NCBI GenBank assembly: GCA_018812485.1
Contig: JAHJDO010000075.1
Coordinates: 1 to 56,380, forward strand
Source of the DNA: a bacterium
Lineage (GTDB): Bacteria; JAHJDO01
DNA length: 56,380 nt
Direction of reading: 5' to 3'
Made by a program: the position numbers and the translations under genes
The notes under the pieces: model-generated
The model's input: only the letters and a program-made list of their open reading frames with translations
Database searches by the model: none
Told to the model about the DNA's origin: nothing
Shown here: positions 1 to 9,224 of the stretch, one piece after another
Numbering within the stretch: position 1 is the stretch's first letter
How the letters are laid out: every line of letters starts with the position of its first letter

Positions 1-272
1 CCCTTATGGGGTTACAAGCTGAGTCAGCCAATTATCCTTTCTGTCGTGAGTCTAGGGTTAAAGATCCCTGTGGAACAATTGCCTTTTGTGACGGCTACAC
101 TGGAATCGTGAACACATCGCACATAGCGGCAGGGGATGAAGGCGACGCAACTCGCCGCATCTGGACCAGGCATAGTGATGGAGTAAACTGTGTATTTGTA
201 GATGGTCATGTTGAATGGATGCTGGGAGAAAACGCCGCAGTTCTAAGCAAATGGACATTAGCTCAGGATTAG
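1..272 (+). CDS. Pseudopilin C-terminus with H-X9-DG motif (5' truncated by window edge)
   Basis: The reading frame is open to the left edge of the window, so only the C-terminal ~88 residues are seen and the real start lies upstream. Near the end, a His is followed by nine residues and then Asp-Gly (H185-ish region: HSDGVNCVFVDGHVEWM). This is the H-X9-DG signature of type II secretion-like pseudopilins that are expanded in PVC-group bacteria. The N-terminal prepilin cleavage site and helix are outside the window. Such proteins are presumed to be exported, membrane-anchored pilin-like subunits of unknown specific role. It lies 74 nt upstream of a secreted LamG protein on the same strand. Family assignment rests on the terminal motif only. 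Confidence 0.75.
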   Translation, partial: LMGLQAESANYPFCRESRVKDPCGTIAFCDGYTGIVNTSHIAAGDEGDATRRIWTRHSDGVNCVFVDGHVEWMLGENAAVLSKWTLAQD

Positions 273-295
273 TTGTAAGTAAATAGCATAATATG

Positions 296-333
296 TATCA
301 CAGAATAGGGTAACTAAACTATCACAAAATAGG
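296..333 (+). repeat. Short direct repeat ahead of the LamG gene
   Basis: Two 14-bp copies, TATCACAGAATAGG (296-309) and TATCACAAAATAGG (320-333), differ at one base and have a 24-bp period. The second runs into the AGGAGGG ribosome binding site of the next gene. They could be paired regulator half-sites or a local duplication; nothing in the sequence decides. Confidence 0.45.
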
Positions 334-346
334 AGGGAAACTGGAC

Positions 347-3300
347 ATGTATCATATAAATAAAAAGTTAAATTTGAGTTTGCTTGTGAGTTTTTCGGTA
401 CTATTTCTTTTGTCAGTTTTCAACTTTACTTCTTCAGCCACAGCAGAGGAAGGGCTAGTAGCTTACTGGAATTTTGATGAAGGTAAAGGTAGCGTTCTTC
501 ATGATTTAAGCGGTAATAAAAACCATGGCACCATAGTTAATGCTAGTTGGGCAAGAACAGAGGATGGACACGCGCTCAAGTTTGGTGAGTCGGATACCCA
601 TTATGTTAATTGTGGTGAAAATCCGAGTCTGAACATCACCGGTGATATGACCATCATGGCTTGGGTAAAGCTCATGCCTTCCACCTTTCCCAATCCAAAA
701 ACCAACTGGACAATCCTTAGTTGTGAAAAGTATAAGAAGTCGGGATTCATTTTGAGGATAGATGGCAGGACTGCCAAGCTATTCTTCAGGCCAGGTTATG
801 ATGGAGATCCTCTATATGTTTATTCTGAGATGTATCTAAAAGCGAACATTTTCTATCATTTATCTATTGTAAGAAATGGTAAAAACATAACCTATTTTAT
901 AGATGGCATACCTGACACTCAGTTCGAGGTCCCTAATCCCGCTCCTGCAGAGATTCCTCTAACAATCAGCAATGAATCACAACCCTTTGAGGGACTTATA
1001 GATAACATGAAGATTTACAACAGAGCCCTGTCCGAAGACGAAATCGTCAATCAATACAGGCAAGAAGCAAAATCGCGGGGCAAAACCGTATTTTTAGTTG
1101 AAAAGGCGGAAAGGGAGACTGGAACTTCGTTTTTCAAACAAGATAAGAAACAAATAGATTTTCACGCTACAGAAAAACAGCTTCATTTCGCCAATCAATA
1201 CATTGGCATAGAATTCTTTAAGGTTGGTGATACATACCGCCTGTCGCGTTTCTATGGCATCGAACATGACATAGATTTCCTTACTTTGACTTTTGGAGGT
1301 CACCCCTTCAATCTCTGGGAGGCGATACTGAGAGCCGACAATGGCAGGGACAAAGCTGAAAAAAGAATTGGCGTGACCGATGCCCGCACATCCTCTTACC
1401 ACATAGATAAAAATGAGGTGCAGTCTACGCTACAGGTAACATGGGGCGGAATAGACCTTCCAGATAAGAAGGCGGCGATTGAGGTATGCATCAGTGTGAC
1501 CCTCAAGCGCGATGATCCCCTTTCCTACTGGCGTATTGACGTTCGCAACAACAGTAAAAAATGGGGCGTCTGGCAGGTGTACTTTCCAACCCTCTCTCTT
1601 GCTCCCATTGGTGAGAAACACAAAGATAATGTTTTTGTTTTCCCAAAGGATCGGGGTCGTGTAGTCGAAAATTGTTTTGAGACACAATCCGGATACGGTC
1701 ATGGTCTGAACGCAGATTATGAGGAACCACCAACAGGACCAGGACAGTCAGTGCCCGGCGACATGGACATGCAATTTCAAGCCTTATACAACGCTGAGAA
1801 CGGTGCCGGATTATACCTGGCGGCATATGATGGTGAGGGATATATGAAACATCTCCGCGTCGTCAATAGAAAGACAAATCTTCTTTACCTGATTGCACAT
1901 GACCCGGATAATATGGGCTATCCCAAAGAGAATTATTCGATGTCGTATGATTTCGTAATAGGTCCATTCACGGGAAATTGGTATGACGCATGCCAGATAT
2001 ATCGTCAGTGGGCAATTAAACAATCCTGGTGCAGTAAGGGACCTCTTATAGAGCGCAATGACATACCGAAGTGGTTCAAAGAAGCGCCTATGATGCTCTG
2101 TGCACAGACATACGGTAAAGATGATAATATTGCCAATGTACACGATGCCTTTCTCGCGTTTCTTGACATAGCTAAAGTTCCTTTGCCGTGTGTGTGGTAT
2201 GGCTGGAAGTTTTACCAGACAAAATTGACCGCTTATGACAAGCTAGATTCACCTTGGCGTGTCTCCGCGAAGAACCCTTATCCTCCCGGTAACGTACATG
2301 ACGGCAACTATCCTAAATTACCAGCGCTTCCTGGCTTTAGCGAAGCTTGCAAGAGTATACGTGAAGCAGGTGGTTATCCCTCCCCATACGTTTGCCTGCA
2401 GATATACGACCAGGGTCAGGCAGAAAATGCTCCATATGTTAAGGATGCCCGACCCTATGTTTCGCGCCATATTGACGGCAAACTCCGCAACTATCCCCGC
2501 GAACCATCTTGGTTAATGTGCGCTTTCACCAAGTGGTGGCAGGAACGCCTGAAAGAGACCTGCGTCGAACTGATCCGCAGAGAGCACGCCGGTGGCGCCT
2601 ATCTGGATACCATGCATGGTGCAGCACATTGGTGTTTCGCCACTGAGCACGGTCATTCATACGGCGGCGGAACCTACCGATCAAAGGGAATGCATGAAAT
2701 TTCCCGTATCTGTCGAGATGCGATGAAAGCTGTGGACCCGAATACGTTCACTACCGGTGAGAATCCCAATGAAATCATGATAGATGTGATTGATGGTATA
2801 CTTTACCAGTATACTGTTCGCGCGGACTTTTCAGCCCCACTATTTGCAACTGTCTACCAGGATTATATTACACGCCACGGCATGGGCTGCCGTGTGGAGG
2901 CAGGAGAGGGGTTTTATATGCAAGCCGGGTCACTTTTTGTTGAAGGGGCTCAGATCGGCAGACTCAGGATTGGCGGAGGGACAAAGCATCTCGATGTTCG
3001 TGAAGAAAAGTACGGTGAACAGCTGGCTTATCTAAAGCGGCTAATCGGGTACTATCGTCAGGACATGGCGAAGAAATTTCTTTGTTATGGTCGCTTGCTT
3101 CGGCCCTTGAAATTTTCACAGCCGTCCCAGATGCCGGTTATGTCCTACAAGGAACCAAGAGGTTATACATATCGGGCTGGTATTGTAAAACTTCCAGCTT
3201 TACAGTCCGGTGTATTTCAGGCGCCGGATGGAGAACTTGGTGTCTTCATTGTCAACATGAGTCCGAAAGAAGTCTCCTTTACTACGGCTCTTGATTTTAT

Positions 3301-3463
3301 AGAATATGGTTTACCGGACAGTAAGATTTTTAATGTTCAAAGTATAACATCCGAAGGAAAAAAGAAATTAGAGTATAGTAACATCAAACAAAAGTTAATT
3401 CTCCAGGGAATACTCAATCCACGTGATGTGATTATGTACAGAATTGGAGAAAAGCTCCAGTAG
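347..3463 (+). CDS. Secreted LamG-domain protein with glycosidase-like (DUF6259-type) region
   Basis: Predicted 1038 aa. Start at ATG 347 is supported by AGGAGGG at 331. Residues ~1-34 form a signal peptide (Lys-rich start, long Leu/Val/Phe core, then Ala-Thr-Ala). Residues ~36-235 are a LamG/concanavalin-like fold: it opens with GLVAYWNFDEGKG, has the DLSGNKNHG motif and closes with FEGLIDNMKIYNRALSEDE. The remaining ~800 residues resemble the large proteins grouped as DUF6259, with a probable TIM-barrel core (YLDTMHGAAHWC near residue 750) and a C-terminal beta domain. I infer binding and cleavage of an extracellular glycan; the catalytic residues are not assigned. The next gene is a melibiase-type glycosidase, which suits a glycan locus. 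Base composition is more GC-rich than the housekeeping genes, which suggests lateral acquisition. Confidence 0.7.
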   Translation: MYHINKKLNLSLLVSFSVLFLLSVFNFTSSATAEEGLVAYWNFDEGKGSVLHDLSGNKNHGTIVNASWARTEDGHALKFGESDTHYVNCGENPSLNITGDMTIMAWVKLMPSTFPNPKTNWTILSCEKYKKSGFILRIDGRTAKLFFRPGYDGDPLYVYSEMYLKANIFYHLSIVRNGKNITYFIDGIPDTQFEVPNPAPAEIPLTISNESQPFEGLIDNMKIYNRALSEDEIVNQYRQEAKSRGKTVFLVEKAERETGTSFFKQDKKQIDFHATEKQLHFANQYIGIEFFKVGDTYRLSRFYGIEHDIDFLTLTFGGHPFNLWEAILRADNGRDKAEKRIGVTDARTSSYHIDKNEVQSTLQVTWGGIDLPDKKAAIEVCISVTLKRDDPLSYWRIDVRNNSKKWGVWQVYFPTLSLAPIGEKHKDNVFVFPKDRGRVVENCFETQSGYGHGLNADYEEPPTGPGQSVPGDMDMQFQALYNAENGAGLYLAAYDGEGYMKHLRVVNRKTNLLYLIAHDPDNMGYPKENYSMSYDFVIGPFTGNWYDACQIYRQWAIKQSWCSKGPLIERNDIPKWFKEAPMMLCAQTYGKDDNIANVHDAFLAFLDIAKVPLPCVWYGWKFYQTKLTAYDKLDSPWRVSAKNPYPPGNVHDGNYPKLPALPGFSEACKSIREAGGYPSPYVCLQIYDQGQAENAPYVKDARPYVSRHIDGKLRNYPREPSWLMCAFTKWWQERLKETCVELIRREHAGGAYLDTMHGAAHWCFATEHGHSYGGGTYRSKGMHEISRICRDAMKAVDPNTFTTGENPNEIMIDVIDGILYQYTVRADFSAPLFATVYQDYITRHGMGCRVEAGEGFYMQAGSLFVEGAQIGRLRIGGGTKHLDVREEKYGEQLAYLKRLIGYYRQDMAKKFLCYGRLLRPLKFSQPSQMPVMSYKEPRGYTYRAGIVKLPALQSGVFQAPDGELGVFIVNMSPKEVSFTTALDFIEYGLPDSKIFNVQSITSEGKKKLEYSNIKQKLILQGILNPRDVIMYRIGEKLQ

Positions 3464-3615
3464 ATTTCTCATCAAGACGGAAGGCGAGTGAAACTTTGTA
3501 AGATATTTAAATTACCGCTAATAATATTTTGACAATATGTTCTGGTTCTGGACAAATAGGACAGGAATTAATGTTTAACTATATGAAGATCCAACCGTAC
3601 AGGGGTAAAAAGTGA

Positions 3616-5553
3616 ATGGGAACTAATTCAAAAATCAGGATAAAATCCAAGTCATGGGAGTTTTTAGAAGAAAAATGGCATTTCATATCAGATATGCCGT
3701 CAGTAATTCTGAAGGATAAAAAAGCACTAAAATCTGATACAAAAAACATAAAAATAGAAACCTCCTTTTCTTCATACAGGGACGTTTTTTCTTCGGTAAC
3801 TGTTGATATTACGAACAAGGGCAGGTCTCCTGTGTGGATTGAGGAGGTGGAATTCTGCAGGATAAACATCCGGCACTTTCCCGCAAAGAACCTGCGCATG
3901 TTAATCTACAACGATGATGCAACAGCAGGTAAATGGCTGAATAACGGAAACAGGCCTCTGCTGGGAAGCTCTTCCATGGACTCTGATGTAGATGATAACT
4001 GTTCCCGGCTCTTTACATGTGTATATAACCAGGGATCAGCGGATGGGATATTCCTCGGGCTTATACCTGAAGGAGGCCGTATATTTTATAACTCATTTAC
4101 AAACACCGGGAATGTTTTCAGGGGAACAGCCAGAGTGAGAATACATATTAAGCCCCGAACTAGAATCAGAATTGGCAGATTAGTTGTTGCAGGAGGAGAG
4201 CTTGAAGGGGCGTTTTCAGGTTTTAGTTCCTTGTTCGGCAGACCGAGAACCAGCCCGGATTTTGCAAAGAATATCGGATGGAATTCATGGGATTATTATC
4301 TCTGGTCTGTTAACTCGGATGATATCATGGAGAATATGAGATTTATTAAGAAAACCCCATGGCTGAAGAAGCGCCTTAAATATATAGTCATTGACTGCGG
4401 ATGGTCAAGCCGCCACGGCGACTGGAAGGCAGATCACACCTTTCCCGGAGGTATGAAGAATATTGCAGGCAAGATCAGACGAGCCGGATTTATACCCGGT
4501 ATATGGGTTGCCCCTTTCATGGTACACCGCGATAGCCGGATTGCGATAGAACATCCGGAACTTATTGTGAAAGAACCCGACGGGAGAGGACCTCTCAGGA
4601 TAGGCAGGGGATTTGAAAAAGCCATGTGTCTGGATACGACTCATCCGGATAGTATAAGTTTTTTGCATAACCTTTTTACAAGACTGAAAAAAGATGGATT
4701 TCGCTATTTCAAGACAGACTATTTATCTCATGTGCTGATTGCAGGCAGGGAAGGCAGGTTCCATAACAGAAATATAACACCTATGGAGGCATTTAAGAGG
4801 GGTATTCAGACCATCAGAAAGGCAATAGGGAATGATTCAAAGCTTCTCGGGTGTGCAGGTTTTATTCCTGAGGCCGGAGTGGGTATCTGGGATGCATGCA
4901 GAATGTCACTGGATATAAGCTCTTACTGGTCGGATATACTTGCCCTTTCAAGAGATGCAGCCTTGAAGAGTATGTTCAACGGGAAAACATGGCAGAATGA
5001 TTACGATTTCCTGATAGTCAGAAGCGCTGAAACATCTAAGGAAAAAAAGATAAACGTATTCGAGGACCTGAAGTTTTTTGTTCCGGAAAAAGCGTACATG
5101 CCGTATTCAGTAAGAAGCGGCTCGACACTTAAGACAGAGCATGAAGCAAGGGTATGGGCATCCCTGACACTGGTAGCAGGGGGGTCTATGGTGCTTTCAG
5201 ACAGACTCAGTATGTTGAACAGAAAGGGAATTAATTTGATAAAAACTGTTGTTGAGAATGCAACCGGTACAGCAGGACATCCCCTTGATTTCCTTCATAA
5301 GGGAATGTCTCGTATCTGGTTTTCTGAGAATAAATCTGAATATCTTATCGGTATATTCAACTGGAGTGACAGAAAAGCTGTCATTAAGCCGGGTAATTTT
5401 CTAAGGAAGAAGGGGATACATCTAAAAAAAGCATACGAATTATGGAGCAAAAAGATACTCTCTCTGGATGCAGTAAAACTCGGACCGAGAGATGCCAGAG
5501 TTTTTAAAATTAAAAGGCATCTGATACAACAAGAAAGCAAAAATTCAGGATAA
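3616..5553 (+). CDS. Melibiase-type alpha-galactosidase (GH36/GH27 clan)
   Basis: Predicted 645 aa; ATG 3616 follows AGGGG at 3601. The N-terminal ~215 residues are a beta-rich domain. The (beta/alpha)8 barrel then starts with NIGWNSWDYYLW (~residue 220), followed by VIDCGWSSRHGDW (~258), YFKTDY (~362, probable nucleophile Asp) and ACRMSLDISSYW (~428, probable acid/base Asp). The order and spacing fit the GH-D clan (GH27/GH31/GH36), and alpha-galactosidase is the likeliest activity. Substrate cannot be fixed from sequence; other alpha-glycosides are possible. No clear signal peptide is visible, so it may be cytoplasmic and act on imported oligosaccharides. It sits 152 nt downstream of the secreted LamG protein, consistent with one glycan-use locus. 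Confidence 0.75.
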   Translation: MGTNSKIRIKSKSWEFLEEKWHFISDMPSVILKDKKALKSDTKNIKIETSFSSYRDVFSSVTVDITNKGRSPVWIEEVEFCRINIRHFPAKNLRMLIYNDDATAGKWLNNGNRPLLGSSSMDSDVDDNCSRLFTCVYNQGSADGIFLGLIPEGGRIFYNSFTNTGNVFRGTARVRIHIKPRTRIRIGRLVVAGGELEGAFSGFSSLFGRPRTSPDFAKNIGWNSWDYYLWSVNSDDIMENMRFIKKTPWLKKRLKYIVIDCGWSSRHGDWKADHTFPGGMKNIAGKIRRAGFIPGIWVAPFMVHRDSRIAIEHPELIVKEPDGRGPLRIGRGFEKAMCLDTTHPDSISFLHNLFTRLKKDGFRYFKTDYLSHVLIAGREGRFHNRNITPMEAFKRGIQTIRKAIGNDSKLLGCAGFIPEAGVGIWDACRMSLDISSYWSDILALSRDAALKSMFNGKTWQNDYDFLIVRSAETSKEKKINVFEDLKFFVPEKAYMPYSVRSGSTLKTEHEARVWASLTLVAGGSMVLSDRLSMLNRKGINLIKTVVENATGTAGHPLDFLHKGMSRIWFSENKSEYLIGIFNWSDRKAVIKPGNFLRKKGIHLKKAYELWSKKILSLDAVKLGPRDARVFKIKRHLIQQESKNSG

Positions 5554-5617
5554 AACTTTCTCTTAGTACAACAGTCTTTGGCAGTAAATAATTGCAAAAA
5601 AAATTCGTGGATTAATT

Positions 5618-5672
5618 CTTGACATTCAAAAAGGATATATCTAGCATAAACATAATGATTAAACATACTCTT
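5618..5672 (+). repeat. Promoter/start block, copy 1
   Basis: This 55-bp block is nearly identical to 6654-6710. It runs from CTTGACATTCAAAAAGG through ACATAATGATTAAAC to ACTCTT, with a few substitutions and one 2-bp length difference just after the -10 box. The block contains a promoter, the start codon and the first six codons (MIKHTL here, MIKRTL in the other copy). Confidence 0.85.
5619..5647 (+). promoter_or_regulatory. Sigma70-type promoter of the lipoprotein gene
   Basis: TTGACA (5619-5624), a 17-bp spacer, then TAGCAT (5642-5647). The ATG at 5655 lies 8 nt after the -10 box, about where transcription should begin, so the mRNA is predicted to be leaderless or nearly so. No Shine-Dalgarno sequence is present. 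Confidence 0.6.
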
Positions 5673-6523
5673 GTATACCATCTTACTTGTGGAATTATCA
5701 GGATCGGAATGTGTGCCGTTCTGCTGCTGATTCTCGGCTGCGGTACCGATATACCCCTAACGAAAGAAAAGAGACCGAGGAGTTCAGTAGGCTGGTAACT
5801 GAGTGGCAGGAGGCTGTGAAAGCAGGAGCTACCAGCACCGCAATGCAACTGGCGACCAAGATCTGCGGCAATATGCCGTCTTACACTTTGCAACCAGCAT
5901 ATCTCAGATTATGCAACAGGTTATGCAAGGAGAATGATATAAATCCCAAGTACCTAGATGCTGGTTTTGATGCATGGGACTTTCGGTATTGGAGAGACGC
6001 TTTTGCCTTTAAAAAACTTGGTCATCGTATAGTGAGTGAAGCAGGGAAGAATAACGACGCCCCCATCTTTGCACTCTTCACAGCAGTTCGTAAACATATA
6101 AAGTCTTCAGAACCGCCCAATGGAAATATACTATGGCCTTATACAATATGGCAGTTAAGGAAAGGCTTGTGCGACCAACAGGCGTGGGTCTTGTGTGAGT
6201 TGGCATATCAGCTTGGGTATGAAACCCAGATTGTATATCTCCGGGACCTCAAAACGTTGACTTCACCACACACAATCTGCGAGATCAGAAAAGGAAACAA
6301 GAAATGGGTTGCTGACCCGTCTTCAGGTAAGCTTCTTCCAAATATATCCGTTGCAGATTTGGCTACTGACACACAACTAGCTGCGTCTACTTGGCCAGAC
6401 AGAAAGGATTTGCAAGAGGCAATCAAAAAAACAGACTACTATCTTCCCGCATATCCACAGGATTACTGCCAGAGAAATCAAGTGCTACAACAAAAAGCAA
6501 GACGTACGTATATTGGGAGATAA
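5655..6523 (+). pseudogene. Transglutaminase-like lipoprotein gene with a frameshift
   Basis: The frame from ATG 5655 encodes MIKHTL and a hydrophobic signal ending in LLLILGC. That is a lipobox with the acceptor Cys at residue 29. This frame stops at 5796-5798. A second frame, open from before 5687 to 6523, carries the mature protein from about ETEEFSRLV onward. Loss of one base in the A-rich run at 5762-5772 would explain the break. The C-terminal half has a transglutaminase-like triad: Cys in KGLCDQQAW, His in SPHTICE and Asp in WVADPSSG, as in peptidase-like envelope proteins. Either a recent inactivation or an assembly/sequencing indel is possible. If intact, the product would be a lipid-anchored envelope protein. 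Confidence 0.7.
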
Positions 6524-6653
6524 TTGCCCACGCTTTGGTCAGTCTCCTGCTAACCGACTGAACAAGTACATGTCATTGACAAGGCAGGAGGACCGGCCTT
6601 TTCAGTACCAGTTTTGGGTTTCTCCTTTCCGTTTGCTATGCACTCAGATGGTG

Positions 6654-6710
6654 CTTGACATTCAAAAAGGATATATCTAGTATATGGACATAATGATTAA
6701 ACGAACTCTT
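6654..6710 (+). repeat. Promoter/start block, copy 2
   Basis: Second copy of the block at 5618-5672, 1,036 bp downstream and in the same orientation. Differences cluster between the -10 box and the start codon and at codon 4. The two copies flank the whole lipoprotein gene as direct repeats. Confidence 0.85.
6655..6683 (+). promoter_or_regulatory. Sigma70-type promoter of the DUF4404-like gene
   Basis: TTGACA (6655-6660), 17-bp spacer, TAGTAT (6678-6683). The likely start codon ATG 6693 is 10 nt beyond, again predicting an mRNA with almost no leader. The ATG at 6684 touches the -10 box and so is an unlikely start. Confidence 0.6.
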
Positions 6711-7025
6711 TCAGATATTAAAATCAGGATTCAGAAAGCCAATTCCATCAAAGAGGGAAAAAAATCCGAGCTGCTTGACCTGCTTTCAACTCTAAAATCC
6801 GAAATTGAGGAGCTTTCCAAGACTCAGGCTGATCACGCGAAAAGCATTACAGGTTTTACTGACATCTCAACTCATGAAGCAACACGTGAAAACAAAAACC
6901 CAGAACTTCTAAAAGTCTCTATAGAGGGCTTGTCTTCATCGGTTAAGGGATTTGAAACATCGCATCCAAAACTGGCAGAGATTGTAAATTCTATATGTCT
7001 CACGCTGTCAAATCTCGGCATATAG
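6693..7025 (+). CDS. Small helical protein, DUF4404-like
   Basis: Predicted 110 aa from ATG 6693. An in-frame ATG at 6684 abuts the -10 box and is probably not transcribed. The protein is charged and helical with a coiled-coil-like first half (LLDLLSTLKSEIEELSK). It ends in FETSHPKLAEIVNSICLTL followed by SNLGI, the closing pattern of the small DUF4404 family as I recall it. Function of that family is unknown. There is no signal peptide. The stop codon lies only 3 nt from the stop of the convergent asd gene, leaving no room for a conventional terminator. Assignment is from memory of the family's C-terminus. Confidence 0.55.
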   Translation: MIKRTLSDIKIRIQKANSIKEGKKSELLDLLSTLKSEIEELSKTQADHAKSITGFTDISTHEATRENKNPELLKVSIEGLSSSVKGFETSHPKLAEIVNSICLTLSNLGI

Positions 7026-7028
7026 GAC

Positions 7029-8045
7029 CTACCTGATCAATTCCTCTGCAATCTGAACTGCATTAAGAGCCGCACCTTTGCGGATGTTGTCTGAAACTAC
7101 CCACATATTGATTCCGTTTTTCTTAAAAGGATCCTTGCGGATTCTGCCTACATAGGTATCATCCTTGCCTTCTGCAAAAATAGGCATTGGGTACTGTGGC
7201 GGATCGGCGCTTATATCATCAACAACAGATATCCCTTGAGCATCCTTCAAGACACTGGTGATTTCTTTAATAGAAACTTCTCTTTCTGTCTCAATATATA
7301 TAGATTCTGAATGAGCATAAAAAACAGGAACTCGCACTGTAGTCGCAGTAATCTCTATTGTATCATCATGTAAAATCTTATGTGTTTCTTTAACCATCTT
7401 CCATTCTTCTGTTGTGTATCCCAATTCTCCAAAAGAGCCTATGTGCGGAATTGCATTAAATGCTATTTGATAAGGATAAGCCTTAATATCTGTTATTTCT
7501 TCTCCATTGGTATAATCCTGAACTTGTTTTTTCAACTCCCCTATTGCCTCTCTTCCTGTCCCTGAAACTGATTGATATGTAGAGACAATAATTCTTCTTA
7601 TCTTTGTCAATTTATGTATTGGCGCTAGTGCGACCACCATTTGAATGGTGGAACAATTCGGATTGGCAATAATATTCTTATGCCATTCTATGTCTTCAGG
7701 ATTAACTTCTGGAATAACAAGCGGCACATCAGGATCCATTCGAAAATCCGCTCCATTGTCGATTACAACAACTCCTTTACTGGCTGCGACTTTTCCAAAC
7801 GTTACAGCAGCGCCTTTTTCCCCCTCTGTGCCGGCAAACAGTGCTATGTCCATTCCATCAAACAATTCTTCGGATATTGTTTTAACACTATATGTGTTGC
7901 TGTCTACAATAATATCTCTTTTGCTTCTGGCAAGAACAACAAGTTTATCAACAGGAAACTTACGCTGACGCAACACCCTGAGCATCTCTATACCAACTGT
8001 GCCAACCCCGACAACAGCTAAATTGTAGGTCTCTTTTTTATTCAT
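7029..8045 (-). CDS. asd: Aspartate-semialdehyde dehydrogenase
   Basis: Predicted 338 aa, the usual length. It reduces L-aspartyl-4-phosphate to aspartate semialdehyde with NADPH, the branch point to lysine, threonine and methionine. Visible features are the N-terminal Rossmann motif VVGVGTVGIEML (residues ~11-22), the catalytic Cys131 in NPNCST, and the later PVFYAHSE segment that should hold the acid/base His. It is 2 nt downstream of leuB and surely co-transcribed. Its pathway partners aspC, lysC, hom and thrC lie 23-28 kb away in another operon of the window. Confidence 0.95.
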   Translation of the reverse strand: MNKKETYNLAVVGVGTVGIEMLRVLRQRKFPVDKLVVLARSKRDIIVDSNTYSVKTISEELFDGMDIALFAGTEGEKGAAVTFGKVAASKGVVVIDNGADFRMDPDVPLVIPEVNPEDIEWHKNIIANPNCSTIQMVVALAPIHKLTKIRRIIVSTYQSVSGTGREAIGELKKQVQDYTNGEEITDIKAYPYQIAFNAIPHIGSFGELGYTTEEWKMVKETHKILHDDTIEITATTVRVPVFYAHSESIYIETEREVSIKEITSVLKDAQGISVVDDISADPPQYPMPIFAEGKDDTYVGRIRKDPFKKNGINMWVVSDNIRKGAALNAVQIAEELIR

Positions 8046-8047
8046 CT

Positions 8048-9106
8048 TTACATCACTTCTTTTGCTACCATATCCCCTATTTCTGAAGTTGTATGTCCCA
8101 TTTTCCCTGCAGAAAGGCTTTTCATATCATTTTGAACAATCTTTATTACAGCTTTCTCAATATCATCTGCTGCTTTGCTCTCTCCGAGATGTTCAAGCAT
8201 CATACCCCCTGCACATATAGCAGCCATTGGATTTATCACGTTTTTGCCTGTATATTTTGGAGCTGAACCTCCTATTGGTTCAAACATGGATGTTCCGCCT
8301 TCGTCAGGATTAATGTTTCCGCCTGCTGCAATACCCATGCCTCCCTGTATCATTGCTCCGAGGTCAGTTATTATATCCCCAAACATGTTATCTGTTACAA
8401 TAACATCAAACCACTCGGGATTCTTTACCATCCACATACAGGTAGCATCAACATGAGCATAATCTGTTTTTATGTCAGAATACTCTTTAGCAACATCATT
8501 AAAGGCTCTTTCCCAGAGATCAAATGCAAAGGTTAAGACATTAGTCTTGCCGCATAAAGTCAGCTTTTTACCTTTATTTCTCTTTCTGCAATATTCAAAA
8601 GCATACCGGATACATCTTTCCACGCCCTTACGAGTATTTATTGATTCCTGTATAGCAACTTCGTCAGCAGTCCCCTTCTTTAAATTCCCACCAGCACCAA
8701 CATAAAGTCCTTCTGTATTCTCCCGCACCACAGTAAAATCAATATCATTAGGACCTTTATCCTTTAAAGGAGTATCTACTCCCGGATAAAGCTTAACAGG
8801 TCTCAGATTTATATACTGATCCAGAGCAAACCTGAGCTTGAGAAGTAGTCCTTTTTCCAGAATTCCGGGTTTTACATCAGGATGACCTACTGCGCCAAGA
8901 TATATAGCATCCAGCTTTCTAAATTCTTCTATAGCGGAATCAGGCAGGACTTCGCCTGTTTTCAGATATCGCTCACCTCCAAAATCATAATGTGTAAACT
9001 CAAACTTTATATCATATTTACCCGAAATCGCTTTAAGCACTTTCATGCCTTCTTTTATAACTTCAGGCCCTGTCCCGTCTCCACCTATCACACCTATTTT
9101 ATACAT
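8048..9106 (-). CDS. leuB: 3-isopropylmalate dehydrogenase
   Basis: Predicted 352 aa. It oxidatively decarboxylates 3-isopropylmalate to 2-oxoisocaproate with NAD, the third step of leucine synthesis. Motifs include the N-terminal [23 protein letters not shown], the metal/substrate loop [20 protein letters not shown] and the NAD-binding [19 protein letters not shown]. Sequence style is that of the LeuB/tartrate dehydrogenase branch of beta-decarboxylating dehydrogenases, so a related hydroxyacid dehydrogenase cannot be fully excluded. The same-strand leuC and leuD genes 12 kb upstream favour LeuB. Followed by asd with 2 nt between. Confidence 0.9.
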   Translation of the reverse strand: MYKIGVIGGDGTGPEVIKEGMKVLKAISGKYDIKFEFTHYDFGGERYLKTGEVLPDSAIEEFRKLDAIYLGAVGHPDVKPGILEKGLLLKLRFALDQYINLRPVKLYPGVDTPLKDKGPNDIDFTVVRENTEGLYVGAGGNLKKGTADEVAIQESINTRKGVERCIRYAFEYCRKRNKGKKLTLCGKTNVLTFAFDLWERAFNDVAKEYSDIKTDYAHVDATCMWMVKNPEWFDVIVTDNMFGDIITDLGAMIQGGMGIAAGGNINPDEGGTSMFEPIGGSAPKYTGKNVINPMAAICAGGMMLEHLGESKAADDIEKAVIKIVQNDMKSLSAGKMGHTTSEIGDMVAKEVM

Positions 9107-9120
9107 CGCAACTCCTTTTT

Positions 9121-9181
9121 TTAGTATTAAGTCTTTTTTTGAATTTTTACTTAATACTTACCGCTTAATTCTTAATCCTAG
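9121..9181. repeat. AT-rich TTAATACTTA/CTTAATTCTTAA tract
   Basis: The gap between coaX and leuB holds short, imperfect repeats of TTAGTATTAAG, TTAATACTTA and CTTAATTCTTAA. The same style of sequence occurs at 10776-10812 and inside nadC at 10933-10969, which suggests a dispersed low-complexity element. No promoter or gene is evident here. Confidence 0.45.
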
Positions 9182-9224
9182 TTCGGAATTATAACAACAA
9201 TATTTTTCAAAGAAAAGCATAACT

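Noticed and set aside
1094-2143. Overlapping minus-strand frames within the LamG gene
   Set aside because: They lie opposite a well-supported coding sequence and show no domain or ribosome binding site.
6524-6654. AAGGC/GCCTT pairing in the gap after the lipoprotein gene
   Set aside because: A five-base stem with a ten-base loop is too weak for a terminator or RNA gene; nothing else is supported in this gap.
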